From: Hyphomicrobiales bacterium
GTDB lineage: Bacteria; Pseudomonadota; Alphaproteobacteria; Rhizobiales; Beijerinckiaceae
Direction: 5' to 3'
DNA: 64,000 nucleotides
Assembly: GCA_900473415.1 (NCBI GenBank)
Contig: UCLR01000003.1
Coordinates: forward strand, 248,001-312,000
Under the pieces are notes generated by a model. It saw nothing but the letters and a program-made list of their open reading frames with translations, was not told the origin of the DNA and did no database searches. Both the position numbers and the translations under genes were made by a program. Positions 9,422 to 19,082 of the stretch are shown here, one piece after another. Every line of letters starts with the position of its first letter. Positions within the stretch are counted from its first letter, which is position 1.

Positions 9422-9722
9422 CGCTCCATCTGTGATTGACATCACAGAACGGCTCCTGCAAACGCGGGATGCTGCAACCATGCCGCGGATGTCATGTCGC
9501 GAGGCGCGACGTGGCGATGCACAAAACCCACAGTTCGGTTTGAACCGAGCGCGGGGCTCGGGCGACCAACGGGCATCTGGTTTACCGTTGGGAAACGTTG
9601 CGGTAGATATGCGTGCTGGACTTTGTCGTTATTTGTCATCCGTTGGTCGCTCGTGCGGTGTGCCGCGCGGGCATTTCTATGGCCCGTTGCGGGCCGTTCC
9701 TGCTGAATCGGGGGAGGTTGTC
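9422..9722 (+). other. Long leader region of the caspase-like gene
   Basis: No convincing gene lies in these 301 bases. They hold the CRP-type palindrome at 9429-9448, a second palindrome TCGGTT-TG-AACCGA at 9535-9548, and a candidate promoter TTTACC-N17-TAGATA at 9581-9609. This is a well-stocked regulatory region for the gene starting at 9723. Confidence 0.4.
9429..9448. promoter_or_regulatory. CRP/FNR-superfamily-type operator palindrome
   Basis: TCTGTGATTGACATCACAGA is a perfect 8-4-8 inverted repeat containing TGTGA-N6-TCACA, exactly the classical CRP consensus. It lies just after the hydrolase stop codon and about 280 bp before the caspase-like gene. It is not followed by a T-run, so a terminator role is less likely. 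Confidence 0.45.
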
Positions 9723-11336
9723 GTGAATTGCGCGTCTCTGGTTTCGGTGTTCCATGCTCGACTGGCTGCGGCCCTTGCGCTGGTGCTCTATGCCTTCGCG
9801 CTGGCCGCTCCGGCCTCCGCCGCGCTGCCCGAGCGCCGCGTCGCCCTGGTCATCGGCAACAGCGCCTATACGGCCGTGCCGCCGCTCGCCAATCCGCAGC
9901 GAGACGCCAAGGGCGTCTCGGCAGCCCTGAAGCGGCTCGGCTTCGAGGTCGTGGAAGGCTACGACCTGAAGATGGAGGACATGACGGGCAAGGTGCGCGA
10001 GTTCGCACAGAAGCTCGACGGCTCCAAGGCCGGCCTCGTCTATTACGCCGGCCACGGCATTGCCGTTGGCGACGAGAACTATCTCATCCCGGTCGACGCC
10101 TCGCTGCGTTCCGAAGCCGACCTCGACTTCAGGGCGGTCAACGTCCAGCTCGTTCTGCGCCAGATGCAGCGGGACGAGCGCGTCAACATCGTCATCCTCG
10201 ACGCCTGCCGCGACAACCCCTTCGCGACGCAGTTGCAGGCCAAATCACGCGCCGTGACGCGCGGCCTGACCGCGATCGAGACGCAGTCGGCCTCCGGCAT
10301 CCTGATCGCCTTCGCCACGGACCCGCGCTCCACCGCGCTCGACGGCGAGCGGGACGGCAACAGCCCCTTCACATCGGCGCTGCTCAAGCACATCGAAACC
10401 CCCGAAGTCTCGATCACCACCGTGATGGATCGTGTGCGCGCCGATGTCTGGGAATCGACCGGCAAGAAGCAGAAGCCCTGGACCAATTCCTCGATCATCG
10501 GCGAGTTCAGGCTCAACCCGACGCTGAAGCTCGCTTCCGTCGATGCGGGCGTCGCCGCGACCAAGACCATCGACGCCGCGGTTCCGGTTCCGGCCGTGCC
10601 CGCCCCGGTGGGCCTCGACCGCGCCCAGCTCGACGTGAAGACCTGGGAAGTGGCCGAGCGCGGCAATTCGGCGGCGGACTACCGCGCCTATCTCGACTCC
10701 TTCCCGACCGGCCAGTTCGCCAGCTTCGCGCGCAACCGCCTGGCGAGCCTGGAGGCGGCCAAGCCTGCGACCAGCGCGGCGACGACGCCGGCCGGCGTGA
10801 CCGACGAGGCGCTGAAGAAGGAGACCGGCAGCGCCGAGACCGAGACGGCGATGAAGCTCTCCGCCAACGACCGACGCGAGCTGCAGACCCGCCTGCGCCT
10901 CGCAGGCTTCCAGCCGGGCAAGGCTGCCGCGACCTTCGGGCCGAGCCAGCGCAAGGCCATCACCGAATGGCAGAAGACCCGTGGCATCCCGGAGACCGGC
11001 TTCCTCACTGCCATGCAGGCCACGGCGCTGCGCGCCCAGAGCGAGCCCGCCTATCAGCGCTCGCTGGCTGAGGACGCCAGCCGGAAAGCAGCGGCTCGCG
11101 AGCAGGCCCCGAAGACCCGCAAGGTCGTCGACGAGGGCGAGGCGATGTACCAGCGCGATATCGCTCGCGAGCGCGGCGGCAGCACCGAGGCCGCCTCGAG
11201 CAGCCAGCGTGGCACGGCCGGCACCTATCGCGGCCAGGTCCGCACCCGCGAGAGCTCCGGTGCGGATAATGCCGGCGCGGCGGCGATCGGCGGGCTTATC
11301 GGCGGCGCCATCATGGGTGGCATCCTCGGTCGCTGA
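9723..11336 (+). CDS. Exported caspase-family (C14) protein with peptidoglycan-binding domain and glycine-zipper tail
   Basis: 537 aa from a GTG preceded by GGGGGAGG; the frame runs further upstream without similarity. Residues 1-34 are a signal peptide (ALALVLYAFALAAPASA). The caspase-like fold follows with ALVIGNSAYT at 41-50, catalytic His111 in YYAGHG and catalytic Cys162 in LDACRDNP. Residues about 378-440 resemble a peptidoglycan-binding-1 domain (RELQTRLRLAGFQPG, ITEWQKTRGI). The last 20 residues are a Gly/Ala/Ile-rich zipper (GGLIGGAIMGGILGR). Bacterial caspase homologues cleave after basic or acidic residues; in the periplasm the target is unknown. A perfect terminator follows. Confidence 0.88.
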   Translation: MNCASLVSVFHARLAAALALVLYAFALAAPASAALPERRVALVIGNSAYTAVPPLANPQRDAKGVSAALKRLGFEVVEGYDLKMEDMTGKVREFAQKLDGSKAGLVYYAGHGIAVGDENYLIPVDASLRSEADLDFRAVNVQLVLRQMQRDERVNIVILDACRDNPFATQLQAKSRAVTRGLTAIETQSASGILIAFATDPRSTALDGERDGNSPFTSALLKHIETPEVSITTVMDRVRADVWESTGKKQKPWTNSSIIGEFRLNPTLKLASVDAGVAATKTIDAAVPVPAVPAPVGLDRAQLDVKTWEVAERGNSAADYRAYLDSFPTGQFASFARNRLASLEAAKPATSAATTPAGVTDEALKKETGSAETETAMKLSANDRRELQTRLRLAGFQPGKAAATFGPSQRKAITEWQKTRGIPETGFLTAMQATALRAQSEPAYQRSLAEDASRKAAAREQAPKTRKVVDEGEAMYQRDIARERGGSTEAASSSQRGTAGTYRGQVRTRESSGADNAGAAAIGGLIGGAIMGGILGR

Positions 11337-11355
11337 GCCGGCACAGGACATCAAA

Positions 11356-11393
11356 AACAAAAAGAGCCGGCCTTCGGGCCGGCTCTTTTTGTT
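11356..11393. terminator. Strong bidirectional intrinsic terminator
   Basis: Perfect 17-bp arms AACAAAAAGAGCCGGCC / GGCCGGCTCTTTTTGTT close a TTCG tetraloop. A-runs and T-runs on either side allow termination in both directions. It separates the caspase-like gene (plus) from the end of the urease operon (minus). Confidence 0.9.
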
Positions 11394-11422
11394 CGGCAGG
11401 CTTGTTGTTCGGGCCGGCACGA

Positions 11423-12039
<617 letters not shown>

Positions 12040-12043
<4 letters not shown>

Positions 12044-12702
12044 GAGCGGAACACCCTCGAATATTGCGTTTCGTGGTTCATCGCCATGATGTCCGCGACG
12101 AGCGTGCAGGAACCGAGATCGTCGAGCGTCGAGGCGGCCGCCTTCCGGGCCACACGCAACACCACGGGCTCCAGCGCGGCGAGCGCACCGACACCATCGC
12201 GCTGACCGAGCGGGACGAGACGCACGCTAGCCTGGACGAGATTCGAGGCGAAGGCATGGAGATAGGCCACAAGCGCATCCTCCAACCGGATCGCGTGGCG
12301 GGCCGCAGCAGCGCCGACGGCGACGGAATAGGGCATCAACCCCTCCCCGCTTGCTGGCTCGCCCCCACCCCAGGCCGTCATCGCATCGACGAAGGCGCCG
12401 CCCTGCAGCGTCGTCTCCATATGGCGCTCGCGTGAGCCCGCCATCGCAATCGCGAGCTCCGCCACGGCAACGAGGCCCGCGCCAGCGGAGGCGCTGCGCC
12501 AGGCTTCGGCCAGCAACACCGCATCGTTCCAGCCCGAACCGCCTTCGAGCAGGGCATCGAGCCATGCGACCAGCGAAGCCCTGTCCGCGATCAGCCCGTC
12601 ATGGATCGCCCGCTCCAGCCCATGGCTATAGGCGAAGGCCCCGACCGGGAAGGCCGGCGACAGCCAGGTCATGAGCCGGGCCAGCGTCGTGGCGTCAGTC
12701 AT
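12040..12702 (-). CDS. ureF: Urease accessory protein UreF
   Basis: 220 aa from the ATG at 12702. The frame is open upstream only because it shadows the His-codon-rich end of ureE. UreF bridges the UreD-urease complex and UreG during nickel insertion. [21 protein letters not shown] near the N-terminus is the family signature. [20 protein letters not shown] and the C-terminal [13 protein letters not shown] are also typical. It overlaps ureE by 8 nt and ureG by 4 nt, suggesting translational coupling. Confidence 0.96.
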
Positions 12703-13180
12703 GATGGTGGTGATGCCCGTGGGCATGGTCGTGGCCGTGCGAATGATCATGGCTGTGGGCGTGGGCGTGATAAGCGCCGTGCACCGGCTGGAAGCGGGCG
12801 ACGACTTCCCGGATCGAAGCACCAAGCCCTTCCAGCATCGCACGGATGACGTGGTCGCGCTGGATCAGGATGCGATCCTCGTCGATCTGCGCCGGCAGAT
12901 GGCGGTTGCCGAGGTGCCAGGCGAGGTGGCGTAGCGGACAAGCCGCGCCGGGCCGGACCTCGTAGAGTTGCTCCTCGGCCGCGACGATCGCGATGTTGCG
13001 GCCATCCTCCAGCACGAGCCTGTCGCCATCGGCGAAGAGGACGGGCTCGGGCAGGTCGACCATGATCTTCTCGCCCTGATCGGTGGTGACGAGCTTGCGG
13101 CGCAGATGGCGCCCGGCATGGTCGAGGTTGATCGTCCCCGCGGGCTGGCCACCACCATGGCTATGTGAAACGGCGCGCAT
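12695..13180 (-). CDS. ureE: Urease accessory nickel chaperone UreE with histidine-rich tail
   Basis: 161 aa. UreE brings nickel to UreG. The N-terminal domain begins with HSHGGGQPAGTINLDH, continues with RRKLVTTDQGEKIMVDLPEPVLFADGD, and is followed by the metallochaperone domain with WHLGNRHLPAQIDEDRILIQRDHVIRAML, including the conserved nickel His. The last 28 residues contain 15 histidines, a nickel-storage tail like that of Klebsiella UreE. It begins 2 nt after the ureC stop. Confidence 0.97.
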   Translation of the reverse strand: MRAVSHSHGGGQPAGTINLDHAGRHLRRKLVTTDQGEKIMVDLPEPVLFADGDRLVLEDGRNIAIVAAEEQLYEVRPGAACPLRHLAWHLGNRHLPAQIDEDRILIQRDHVIRAMLEGLGASIREVVARFQPVHGAYHAHAHSHDHSHGHDHAHGHHHHHD

Positions 13181-13182
13181 GG

Positions 13183-14895
13183 TCAGAACAGGAAATAGCG
13201 CTGGGCCATCGGCAGCACGGTGGCGGGTTCGCAGGTCAGGAGCTCGCCATCGGCCCGCACTTCATAGGTCTCGGGATCGACCTCCATATGCGGCGTCGCG
13301 TCGTTGAGGATCATCGAGGCCTTCGAGATGCCGCCGCGCGTGTTCTCGACCGCGAGCATGCCCTTGGCGACGCCAAGCCTCGCCTGCAATCCGCTCGCGA
13401 TCGCCGCCTGACTGACGAAGGTCACCGAGGAGACGGCCGGCCCGCGCCCATAGGCGCCGAACATCGGCCGGTAATGCATCGGCTGCGGCGTCGGGATCGA
13501 GGCGTTGGGGTCGCCCATCGGCGCCGCCGCGATCATGCCGCCGACCAGCACCATCTCCGGCTTCACGCCGAAGAAGGCCGGGTTCCAGAGCACGAGATCG
13601 GCGCGCTTGCCGACCTCGATCGAGCCGACATGCTTGGACAGCCCCTGCGCGATAGCGGGGTTGATCGTGTATTTCGCGATGTAGCGGCGCACGCGCAGAT
13701 TGTCGTTGTCGCCCGTCTCGCCGGGCAGGCGGCCGCGCTGCAGCTTCATCTTGTGCGCCGTCTGCCAGGTGCGGATCGGCACCTCGCCGACGCGGCCCAT
13801 GGCCTGACTGTCCGAGGAGATGATCGAGAAGGCGCCGATGTCGTGCAGGATGTCCTCGGCCGCGATCGTTTCCTTGCGGATGCGGCTCTCGGCGAAGGCG
13901 ATGTCCTCGGGGATCGCGGGCGAGAGGTGGTGGCAGACCATCAGCATGTCGAGATGCTCGGCGATGGTGTTCTGCGTGTAGGGCCGCGTCGGGTTGGTCG
14001 AGGAGGGAATGACGTTCTGCAGCCCGCAGACCTTGATGATGTCCGGCGCATGGCCGCCGCCGGCGCCTTCCGTGTGGAAGGCGTGGATGGTGCGGCCCTT
14101 GAAGGCGGCGACCGTGTCCTCGACGAAGCCGCTCTCGTTGAGCGTATCCGTGTGGATCATCACCTGGACGTCGTAGTCGTCGGCGACGGCAAGGCAGTTG
14201 TCGATGGCCGCAGGCGTCGTACCCCAGTCCTCATGCAGCTTGAGCGCGCAGGCGCCGCCCTCGATCATCTCGATCAGCGCGGCGGGCTTCGAGGCGTTGC
14301 CCTTGCCGGAGAGGCCGAGATTGATCGGGACCTGGTCGAAGGACTGGATCATCCGGCCGAGATGCCAGGGGCCGGGGGTGCAGGTCGTCGCCAGCGTGCC
14401 ATGGGCCGGACCGGTGCCGCCGCCCAGCATGGTGGTGACGCCGGACATCAGCGCCTCCTCGATCTGCTGCGGGCAGATGAAATGGATATGGGCGTCGATG
14501 CCGCCGGCGGTGAGGATCTTGCCTTCGCCGGCGATGGCTTCCGTGCCGGGACCGATGACGATGGTGACGCCGGGCTGCGTATCCGGGTTTCCGGCCTTGC
14601 CGATCGCGACGATCACCCCGTCCCGCAAGCCGACATCGGCCTTCACGATGCCCCAGTGGTCGACGATCAGCGCATTGGTGATGACGGTATCGACGGCGCC
14701 CTCGGCGCGGCTCACCTGGCTCTGGCCCATGCCGTCGCGGATGACCTTGCCGCCGCCGAACTTCACCTCCTCACCATAGACGGTGAAGTCCTTCTCGACC
14801 TCGATGATCAGGTCGGTATCGGCGAGGCGGACCCGGTCTCCGACCGTGGGTCCGTACATCTGCGCATAGGCGGCGTGGGAAAGCGTGGCCGGCAT
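13183..14895 (-). CDS. ureC: Urease alpha subunit (catalytic)
   Basis: 570 aa, full length. It hydrolyses urea to ammonia and carbamate at a di-nickel centre. Key motifs are present: the metal-binding HIHFICPQQ, the carbamylated-lysine motif [24 protein letters not shown], the signature MVCHHLSP with its catalytic flap His, and [13 protein letters not shown] near the end. The ATG overlaps the ureB stop by 1 nt (TGATG). It is followed directly by ureE. Confidence 0.99.
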   Translation of the reverse strand: MPATLSHAAYAQMYGPTVGDRVRLADTDLIIEVEKDFTVYGEEVKFGGGKVIRDGMGQSQVSRAEGAVDTVITNALIVDHWGIVKADVGLRDGVIVAIGKAGNPDTQPGVTIVIGPGTEAIAGEGKILTAGGIDAHIHFICPQQIEEALMSGVTTMLGGGTGPAHGTLATTCTPGPWHLGRMIQSFDQVPINLGLSGKGNASKPAALIEMIEGGACALKLHEDWGTTPAAIDNCLAVADDYDVQVMIHTDTLNESGFVEDTVAAFKGRTIHAFHTEGAGGGHAPDIIKVCGLQNVIPSSTNPTRPYTQNTIAEHLDMLMVCHHLSPAIPEDIAFAESRIRKETIAAEDILHDIGAFSIISSDSQAMGRVGEVPIRTWQTAHKMKLQRGRLPGETGDNDNLRVRRYIAKYTINPAIAQGLSKHVGSIEVGKRADLVLWNPAFFGVKPEMVLVGGMIAAAPMGDPNASIPTPQPMHYRPMFGAYGRGPAVSSVTFVSQAAIASGLQARLGVAKGMLAVENTRGGISKASMILNDATPHMEVDPETYEVRADGELLTCEPATVLPMAQRYFLF

Positions 14896-15200
14896 CAGAG
14901 TTTCCCCATCACCTTCTGCTGGAAGCCGTAGACGGCGCGACTGCCGCCGAGCGGCACGAGGCGGACCTCGCGCTGCTGGCCGGGCTCGAAGCGCACGGCG
15001 GTGCCGGCGGCGATGTCGAGCCGCATGCCGCGCGCGGCCGCGCGGTCGAAATCGAGCGCCGCGTTGGTCTCGAAGAAGTGGTAGTGCGAGCCGACCTGGA
15101 TCGGCCGATCCCCGGTGTTGGCGACGAGCAGCGTGACCGGCACCGCACCCTCGTTGAGGGTGATGTCGCCCGCAGCGGGAAAGACCTCTCCGGGGATCAT
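14895..15200 (-). CDS. ureB: Urease beta subunit
   Basis: 101 aa, a structural subunit of the UreABC apoenzyme. It starts [18 protein letters not shown], the family N-terminus, and contains [19 protein letters not shown] and the conserved [25 protein letters not shown] segment. It starts only 4 nt after the hupE stop and overlaps ureC by 1 nt. Confidence 0.98.
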   Translation of the reverse strand: MIPGEVFPAAGDITLNEGAVPVTLLVANTGDRPIQVGSHYHFFETNAALDFDRAAARGMRLDIAAGTAVRFEPGQQREVRLVPLGGSRAVYGFQQKVMGKL

Positions 15201-15204
15201 CGCG

Positions 15205-15786
15205 TCAGGCTCCCGCGACGAGCCAGAGGCCGCCGAGCGCGGTCAGCCCGCCGGCGATGCGCGCCGCGATCCGCCCGCGATGAGAGAGCGCATTGCCCGC
15301 AAGGCCGATGCCGACACCGGCCGCATGCAACAGGGCCGTCGCCAGCGCGAAGCCGACCATGAAGGGCAGGCTCGTCGCCTCGCCGAGCTCGCCGCCATGT
15401 GCGTAGCCGTGGAACAGGGCGAAGAAGCCGACCACCGCCATGCCGACCGGCGCCGGCGCCTGCAGCGCGACCAGCGCCAGCAGGCCGAGCACCACGACGG
15501 AAGCCGCGATCACCGGCTCGACGAAGGGCAGGCCGATGCCGGCGAGCGCGGCAGCGAAGCCGACCATCATCGTGACGACAAAGGCCGCCGGAATGGCCCA
15601 AATGGCGCGGCCGCCGACGAGAAAGGCCCAAAGGCCGACGCCGACCATCGCCAGGATATGGTCCGCGCCGAACAGCGGATGCGAGAAACCGGCGGCGAAG
15701 GAGCCGTGCTCGGCCGGGTTGAGATGGGCGAAGGCCGGGCTCACGGCACCGAGGCTCAGGATCAGGGCGATGGACAGTCTCTTCAT
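15205..15786 (-). CDS. HupE/UreJ family membrane protein, probable nickel permease
   Basis: 193 aa. A signal-like N-terminus ends at AFAHLNP. About six hydrophobic helices follow. The first contains [16 protein letters not shown], the HPxxxxDH-type metal motif of HupE/UreJ proteins, and FHGYAHGGE lies near the fourth. Members are thought to carry Ni(II) across the inner membrane for urease or hydrogenase. Its place between ureA and ureB makes nickel supply for urease the likely role. Confidence 0.93.
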   Translation of the reverse strand: MKRLSIALILSLGAVSPAFAHLNPAEHGSFAAGFSHPLFGADHILAMVGVGLWAFLVGGRAIWAIPAAFVVTMMVGFAAALAGIGLPFVEPVIAASVVVLGLLALVALQAPAPVGMAVVGFFALFHGYAHGGELGEATSLPFMVGFALATALLHAAGVGIGLAGNALSHRGRIAARIAGGLTALGGLWLVAGA

Positions 15787-15825
15787 GGCAGCCTCTGCGT
15801 TCGGAATGTCAGCGGATCGGCACGT

Positions 15826-16128
15826 TCACCGGATCGGTTCATGGACCGTGACGAGCTTGGTCCCGTCGGGGAAGGTCGCCTCGACCTGCACATCATGGAT
15901 CATCTCGGCGACGCCCTCCATGACCTGCGCGCGGGTGACGACATGAGCGCCCGCCTCCATCAACTCGGCCACGCTGCGGCCATCGCGCGCGCCCTCGACG
16001 ACGAAATCGGTGATCAGCGCGATCGCCTCCGGATGGTTCAGCTTGACGCCGCGCTCCAGCCGCCGGCGCGCCACGATGGCCGCCATGGAGATCAGGAGCT
16101 TGTCCTTCTCACGGGGTGTCAGGTTCAC
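15826..16128 (-). CDS. ureA: Urease gamma subunit
   Basis: 100 aa from a GTG with AGGAA upstream; the open frame further upstream lies in ureD and has no similarity. [23 protein letters not shown] is the family N-terminus. [21 protein letters not shown] and [24 protein letters not shown] complete the typical small subunit. It lies 10 nt after ureD and 39 nt before hupE. Confidence 0.98.
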   Translation of the reverse strand: MNLTPREKDKLLISMAAIVARRRLERGVKLNHPEAIALITDFVVEGARDGRSVAELMEAGAHVVTRAQVMEGVAEMIHDVQVEATFPDGTKLVTVHEPIR

Positions 16129-16138
16129 GATCGCATTC

Positions 16139-17011
16139 CTAGAGTTGCCAGACCTTGGGCAGCGCCCGGCCGCCCGTGAGCAGAGTGAGCAACGGCTCCA
16201 GCCGCCTGCGCAGCGCGAACCCGGTCTCCTCGACGAGCCGGGCGAGGAACTTGCCGTTCCAGGCACTGGCGCCACCGGCGGGGCCGATGATCTGCCGGGC
16301 GGCTTCGAGGAAACGCTCCGGCGCCGAACCGGCGAAGAGCACGGTGGCCATGGCCTGCCTGCCGCCCATGACGGCCTGCGGCGCGAGCTGAGCCGCGATG
16401 TCGCCTTCGAAGCGCAGATCGTCGGCGAAGAGCAGCCGCCCGTCGCGACGCACGCGCCAGCGATCGGCGAGGCGCCCGCTGCGGAGCGTTTCGCCCATCG
16501 CCATCCGGCCGAAAAGCACCGCCTCGACCGCGACGAACTCGGCGTCGCCTGCGAGATCGGCTTCGAGCCGGCGCGTCAGCCGGCCGCCGTCAAAGAGGAT
16601 CGTCTCCTGCGGCAGCCATGCGAGGCGCGCACCGGCCGCAAGCCGCAGGTGGTTGGAGACAACCGCATCATCGCCGGTCGAGCGGTAGATGCGCTCGCAG
16701 GCCTGGGTCGTGATGCAGGCCGAGGCACCCGGAGCGAGATCGACCTCTACCGCGAAACGGTCACCGCCCGTCAGCCCACCCGCCGTGTTGATGAGGATCG
16801 CCTGCGGAACATTGCCATCGATGGCGCGCGGCAGGCGGATCTTCGCGCAGCCTTCCTGGAAGAGCCGCTCAAGCCGCGTCGTGCCGCCGTCCGTGCGAAA
16901 GCTGACGCCGGCGCGCCCGGAGGCGCGCTGCATGCGCGCCGGCCCGCCTTCCTGAACCGCCGCTATGCCCACGTCCATCAGCATCGCCTGGACAGCTTCC
17001 CCCAACTCCAA
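16139..17011 (-). CDS. ureD: Urease accessory protein UreD
   Basis: About 290 aa counted from a TTG at 17011; an ATG at 16984 is an alternative start. UreD (UreH) forms the scaffold between urease and UreFG during nickel insertion. [21 protein letters not shown], then [23 protein letters not shown] and [12 protein letters not shown] are characteristic. It is the first gene of the urease set and starts only 42 nt after the stop of an ABC permease on the same strand, so the urease genes may be read from the transporter promoter. Confidence 0.95.
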   Translation of the reverse strand: MELGEAVQAMLMDVGIAAVQEGGPARMQRASGRAGVSFRTDGGTTRLERLFQEGCAKIRLPRAIDGNVPQAILINTAGGLTGGDRFAVEVDLAPGASACITTQACERIYRSTGDDAVVSNHLRLAAGARLAWLPQETILFDGGRLTRRLEADLAGDAEFVAVEAVLFGRMAMGETLRSGRLADRWRVRRDGRLLFADDLRFEGDIAAQLAPQAVMGGRQAMATVLFAGSAPERFLEAARQIIGPAGGASAWNGKFLARLVEETGFALRRRLEPLLTLLTGGRALPKVWQL

Positions 17012-17053
17012 AACCTGCCGAAAAAAGAAGCAAGGGCTATGCCATACAGGCGA

Positions 17054-17941
17054 CTAGAGCCTCCGGGAGAGGCGCGGATCGAGCCGGTCCCTCAGGCCGT
17101 CGCCGAGCAGATTCACCGCCAGCACCACCAGCGCCAGCGCGATCGCCGGGCAGAAGATCGTCCAGGGCGCGCGGGCGAGGTAGAGGCGGCTCGAAGCGAT
17201 CATGTTGCCCCAGCTCGGAACTTCGGGAGGAACGCCCGCGCCCAGGAAGGAGAGCGATGCTTCGACCAGGATCGCAGAGGCGCAGATATAGGTCGCCTGC
17301 ACGATCAGCGGGGCGATGGTGCTGGGCGCGATGTGACGAAACAGGACGCGCGGCGTGCGCGCGCCGCAGGCAACGGCTGCCTCGACATAAGGCAGTTCGC
17401 GCACGCTGAGTACGATCGAGCGCACCAGACGGACGACACGGGGCAGTTCGGGGATCGAAATCGCCGCCACGACGATGGCGATGCTGCCTTGATTCAAGGC
17501 AACCATGGCGATGGCCAGAAGAATGGCCGGGATCGCCATCAGCCCATCCATGAGCCGCATGACGATGCTCTCGAACCAGCGGTAGTAGCCGGCGAAGAGG
17601 CCGATGATCAGCCCGACCAGCACCGAGATCGTGGCCACGCTGAAGCCGACGATAAGCGAGACGCGCGCGCCATAGACCGTGCGCGCGAAGACGTCCTGGC
17701 CGAGATGGTCGGTTCCGAACCAGAGCTCCGGCGAGGGCGGGCGCAGGCGCCGGTTTGGCAACTTCAGCATCGGGTCGCCGGCGATCAGCGGGGCGACGAT
17801 GGCGACGCCGACGAAGAAGATCAGGATCAGGGCGCCGAGCACCATGGTCGGGTTGCGGCGCAGGAAACGGCCGAGGCGCGCGAGCTGGCCTCCGGAAGAG
17901 GGAGCGGCGGCGGGGGCTGGTGCGGTGGTGATCGCGGTCAT
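17054..17941 (-). CDS. ABC transporter permease, DppC/NikC type
   Basis: 295 aa. The N-terminal cytoplasmic stretch (TTAPAPAAAPSSGGQ) leads to a first helix and the DppC signature FGTDHLGQDVFARTVYGARVS near residues 75-93. Five further helices follow, with the EAA loop VEAAVACGARTPRVLFRHIAP and a C-terminal NLLGDGLRDRLDPRL. It forms the inner-membrane channel with the DppB-type partner just upstream. No ATPase gene follows; ureD does. Confidence 0.93.
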   Translation of the reverse strand: MTAITTAPAPAAAPSSGGQLARLGRFLRRNPTMVLGALILIFFVGVAIVAPLIAGDPMLKLPNRRLRPPSPELWFGTDHLGQDVFARTVYGARVSLIVGFSVATISVLVGLIIGLFAGYYRWFESIVMRLMDGLMAIPAILLAIAMVALNQGSIAIVVAAISIPELPRVVRLVRSIVLSVRELPYVEAAVACGARTPRVLFRHIAPSTIAPLIVQATYICASAILVEASLSFLGAGVPPEVPSWGNMIASSRLYLARAPWTIFCPAIALALVVLAVNLLGDGLRDRLDPRLSRRL

Positions 17942-17953
17942 CTTTCCCCTCCC

Positions 17954-18895
17954 TCAATGCCGAATGCGGGGATCGATGAGCGAATAGGACAGGTCGACGG
18001 CCAGGTTGATCAGCACATAAACACCGGAGAAGAGCAGGATGACACCCTGGATGATCGGGTAGTCGCGCTTCGAAATCGCGTCGACGACGAGGCGGCCGAT
18101 ACCGGGGATGTTAAACACCGTCTCGGTGATGACCACGCCGCCGATCAGCAGCGCCACGCCGATGCCGATCACGGTAATGATCGGGACGCCGGCGTTCTTG
18201 AGCGCATGCGTCATCAGCATCGCACGGGCCGGCACGCCCTTGGCGTTGGCGGTGCGGATATAGTCCTCCTCCAACACCTCCTGCATCGAGGCGCGGGTCA
18301 TGCGCGCAATCAGGGCGACATAGGCGAGGCCGAGCGTCAGCGTCGGCAGGACGAGGTGCTGGAACCAGGGGCCGATGCCCTCCATGATCGGCCGGTAGCC
18401 CTGCACCGGCAGCCAGCGCAACTCGATCGCGAAGATGTAGATCAGCCCGTAGCCGACGACGAAGGCCGGCATGGAGAAGCCGAGCACCGAGAAGCCCATC
18501 AGCAACCGGTCGACCGGCCGGCCGGCCTTCCAGGCGGCGAGCACGCCGAAGGTGACGGCGATGCTGACCGCGAAGACCATGGTCAGCACGGCGAGCGACA
18601 GCGTCGGCTCCAGGCGCTGGAGGACGAGCGTCGAGACGGGCGTGTTCGAGAAGATCGAGACGCCGAGATCGCCCTGGACCACGCGCCAGGCCCAGCGGCT
18701 GAATTGCACCAGCAGCGGATCATCGAGTCCGAGCCGCTGGCGGATGGCCTCGATCTGCTGCGGCGTCGCGTAGTCACCGGCGATAATGGCAGCCGGGTCG
18801 CCGGCCGAGAAATGCAGCAGCATGAAGACGAAGATGCCGACCAGCGTCATCACCAGGAGAGTCGATGCGAGACGTTGGGCGAGATAGCTCAGCAT
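17954..18895 (-). CDS. ABC transporter permease, DppB/NikB type
   Basis: About 313 aa from the ATG at 18895; an ATG four codons earlier directly abuts its Shine-Dalgarno and is less likely. It has the DppB pattern: one N-terminal helix (LASTLLVMTLVGIFVFMLL), a large periplasmic loop with GLDDPLLVQFSRW and GDLGVS, then helices with the EAA loop EDYIRTANAKGVPARAMLMTHAL and a C-terminal INLAVDLSYSLIDPRIRH. It lies 12 nt before the DppC-type gene. The substrate is a peptide, nickel complex or similar; see the M81 gene upstream. Confidence 0.93.
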   Translation of the reverse strand: MLSYLAQRLASTLLVMTLVGIFVFMLLHFSAGDPAAIIAGDYATPQQIEAIRQRLGLDDPLLVQFSRWAWRVVQGDLGVSIFSNTPVSTLVLQRLEPTLSLAVLTMVFAVSIAVTFGVLAAWKAGRPVDRLLMGFSVLGFSMPAFVVGYGLIYIFAIELRWLPVQGYRPIMEGIGPWFQHLVLPTLTLGLAYVALIARMTRASMQEVLEEDYIRTANAKGVPARAMLMTHALKNAGVPIITVIGIGVALLIGGVVITETVFNIPGIGRLVVDAISKRDYPIIQGVILLFSGVYVLINLAVDLSYSLIDPRIRH

Positions 18896-19034
18896 GATCG
18901 GAAGCATCCTTCTTCAGCCGGCCCGTGCCGCGCGCGGCGTATCCGCCAAACCCGCGCGACGGGCATCATGTTGCAAAGACAGGGCCGGACGGAACGTCTT
19001 TTTCGCGAACCCAGCGCGAACGACACGGCCTCGA

Positions 19035-19053
19035 CGCCCGCGGATGGCGGGCG
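19035..19053. repeat. Intercistronic hairpin between binding protein and permease genes
   Basis: CGCCCGC-GGATG-GCGGGCG forms a perfect 7-bp GC stem in the 187-nt gap between the binding protein (stop at 19083) and the dppB-type gene. Such hairpins often shield the upstream mRNA and lower expression of downstream permeases. Confidence 0.4.
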
Positions 19054-19082
19054 CCGGGCACAACACGGATCGGCAGAGGGCG

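Noticed and set aside
9429..9448. Terminator of the isochorismatase-like gene
   Set aside because: The stem is short and not GC-rich, and no T-run follows. The exact CRP consensus is a better explanation, though read-through control cannot be excluded.
12703..12843. Upstream extension of ureF
   Set aside because: This stretch encodes the His-rich end of ureE in another frame. The UreF family N-terminus begins at the ATG at 12702.
13165..14931. 588-codon plus-strand frame antisense to ureC
   Set aside because: ureC on the other strand is unmistakable; this frame is its mirror and has no domain.
17037..17957. 306-codon minus-strand frame overlapping the dppC-type gene
   Set aside because: It is in another frame of the same strand and is rich in Arg/Pro/Ala. 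The 17054-17941 frame has the DppC motifs and membrane segments.
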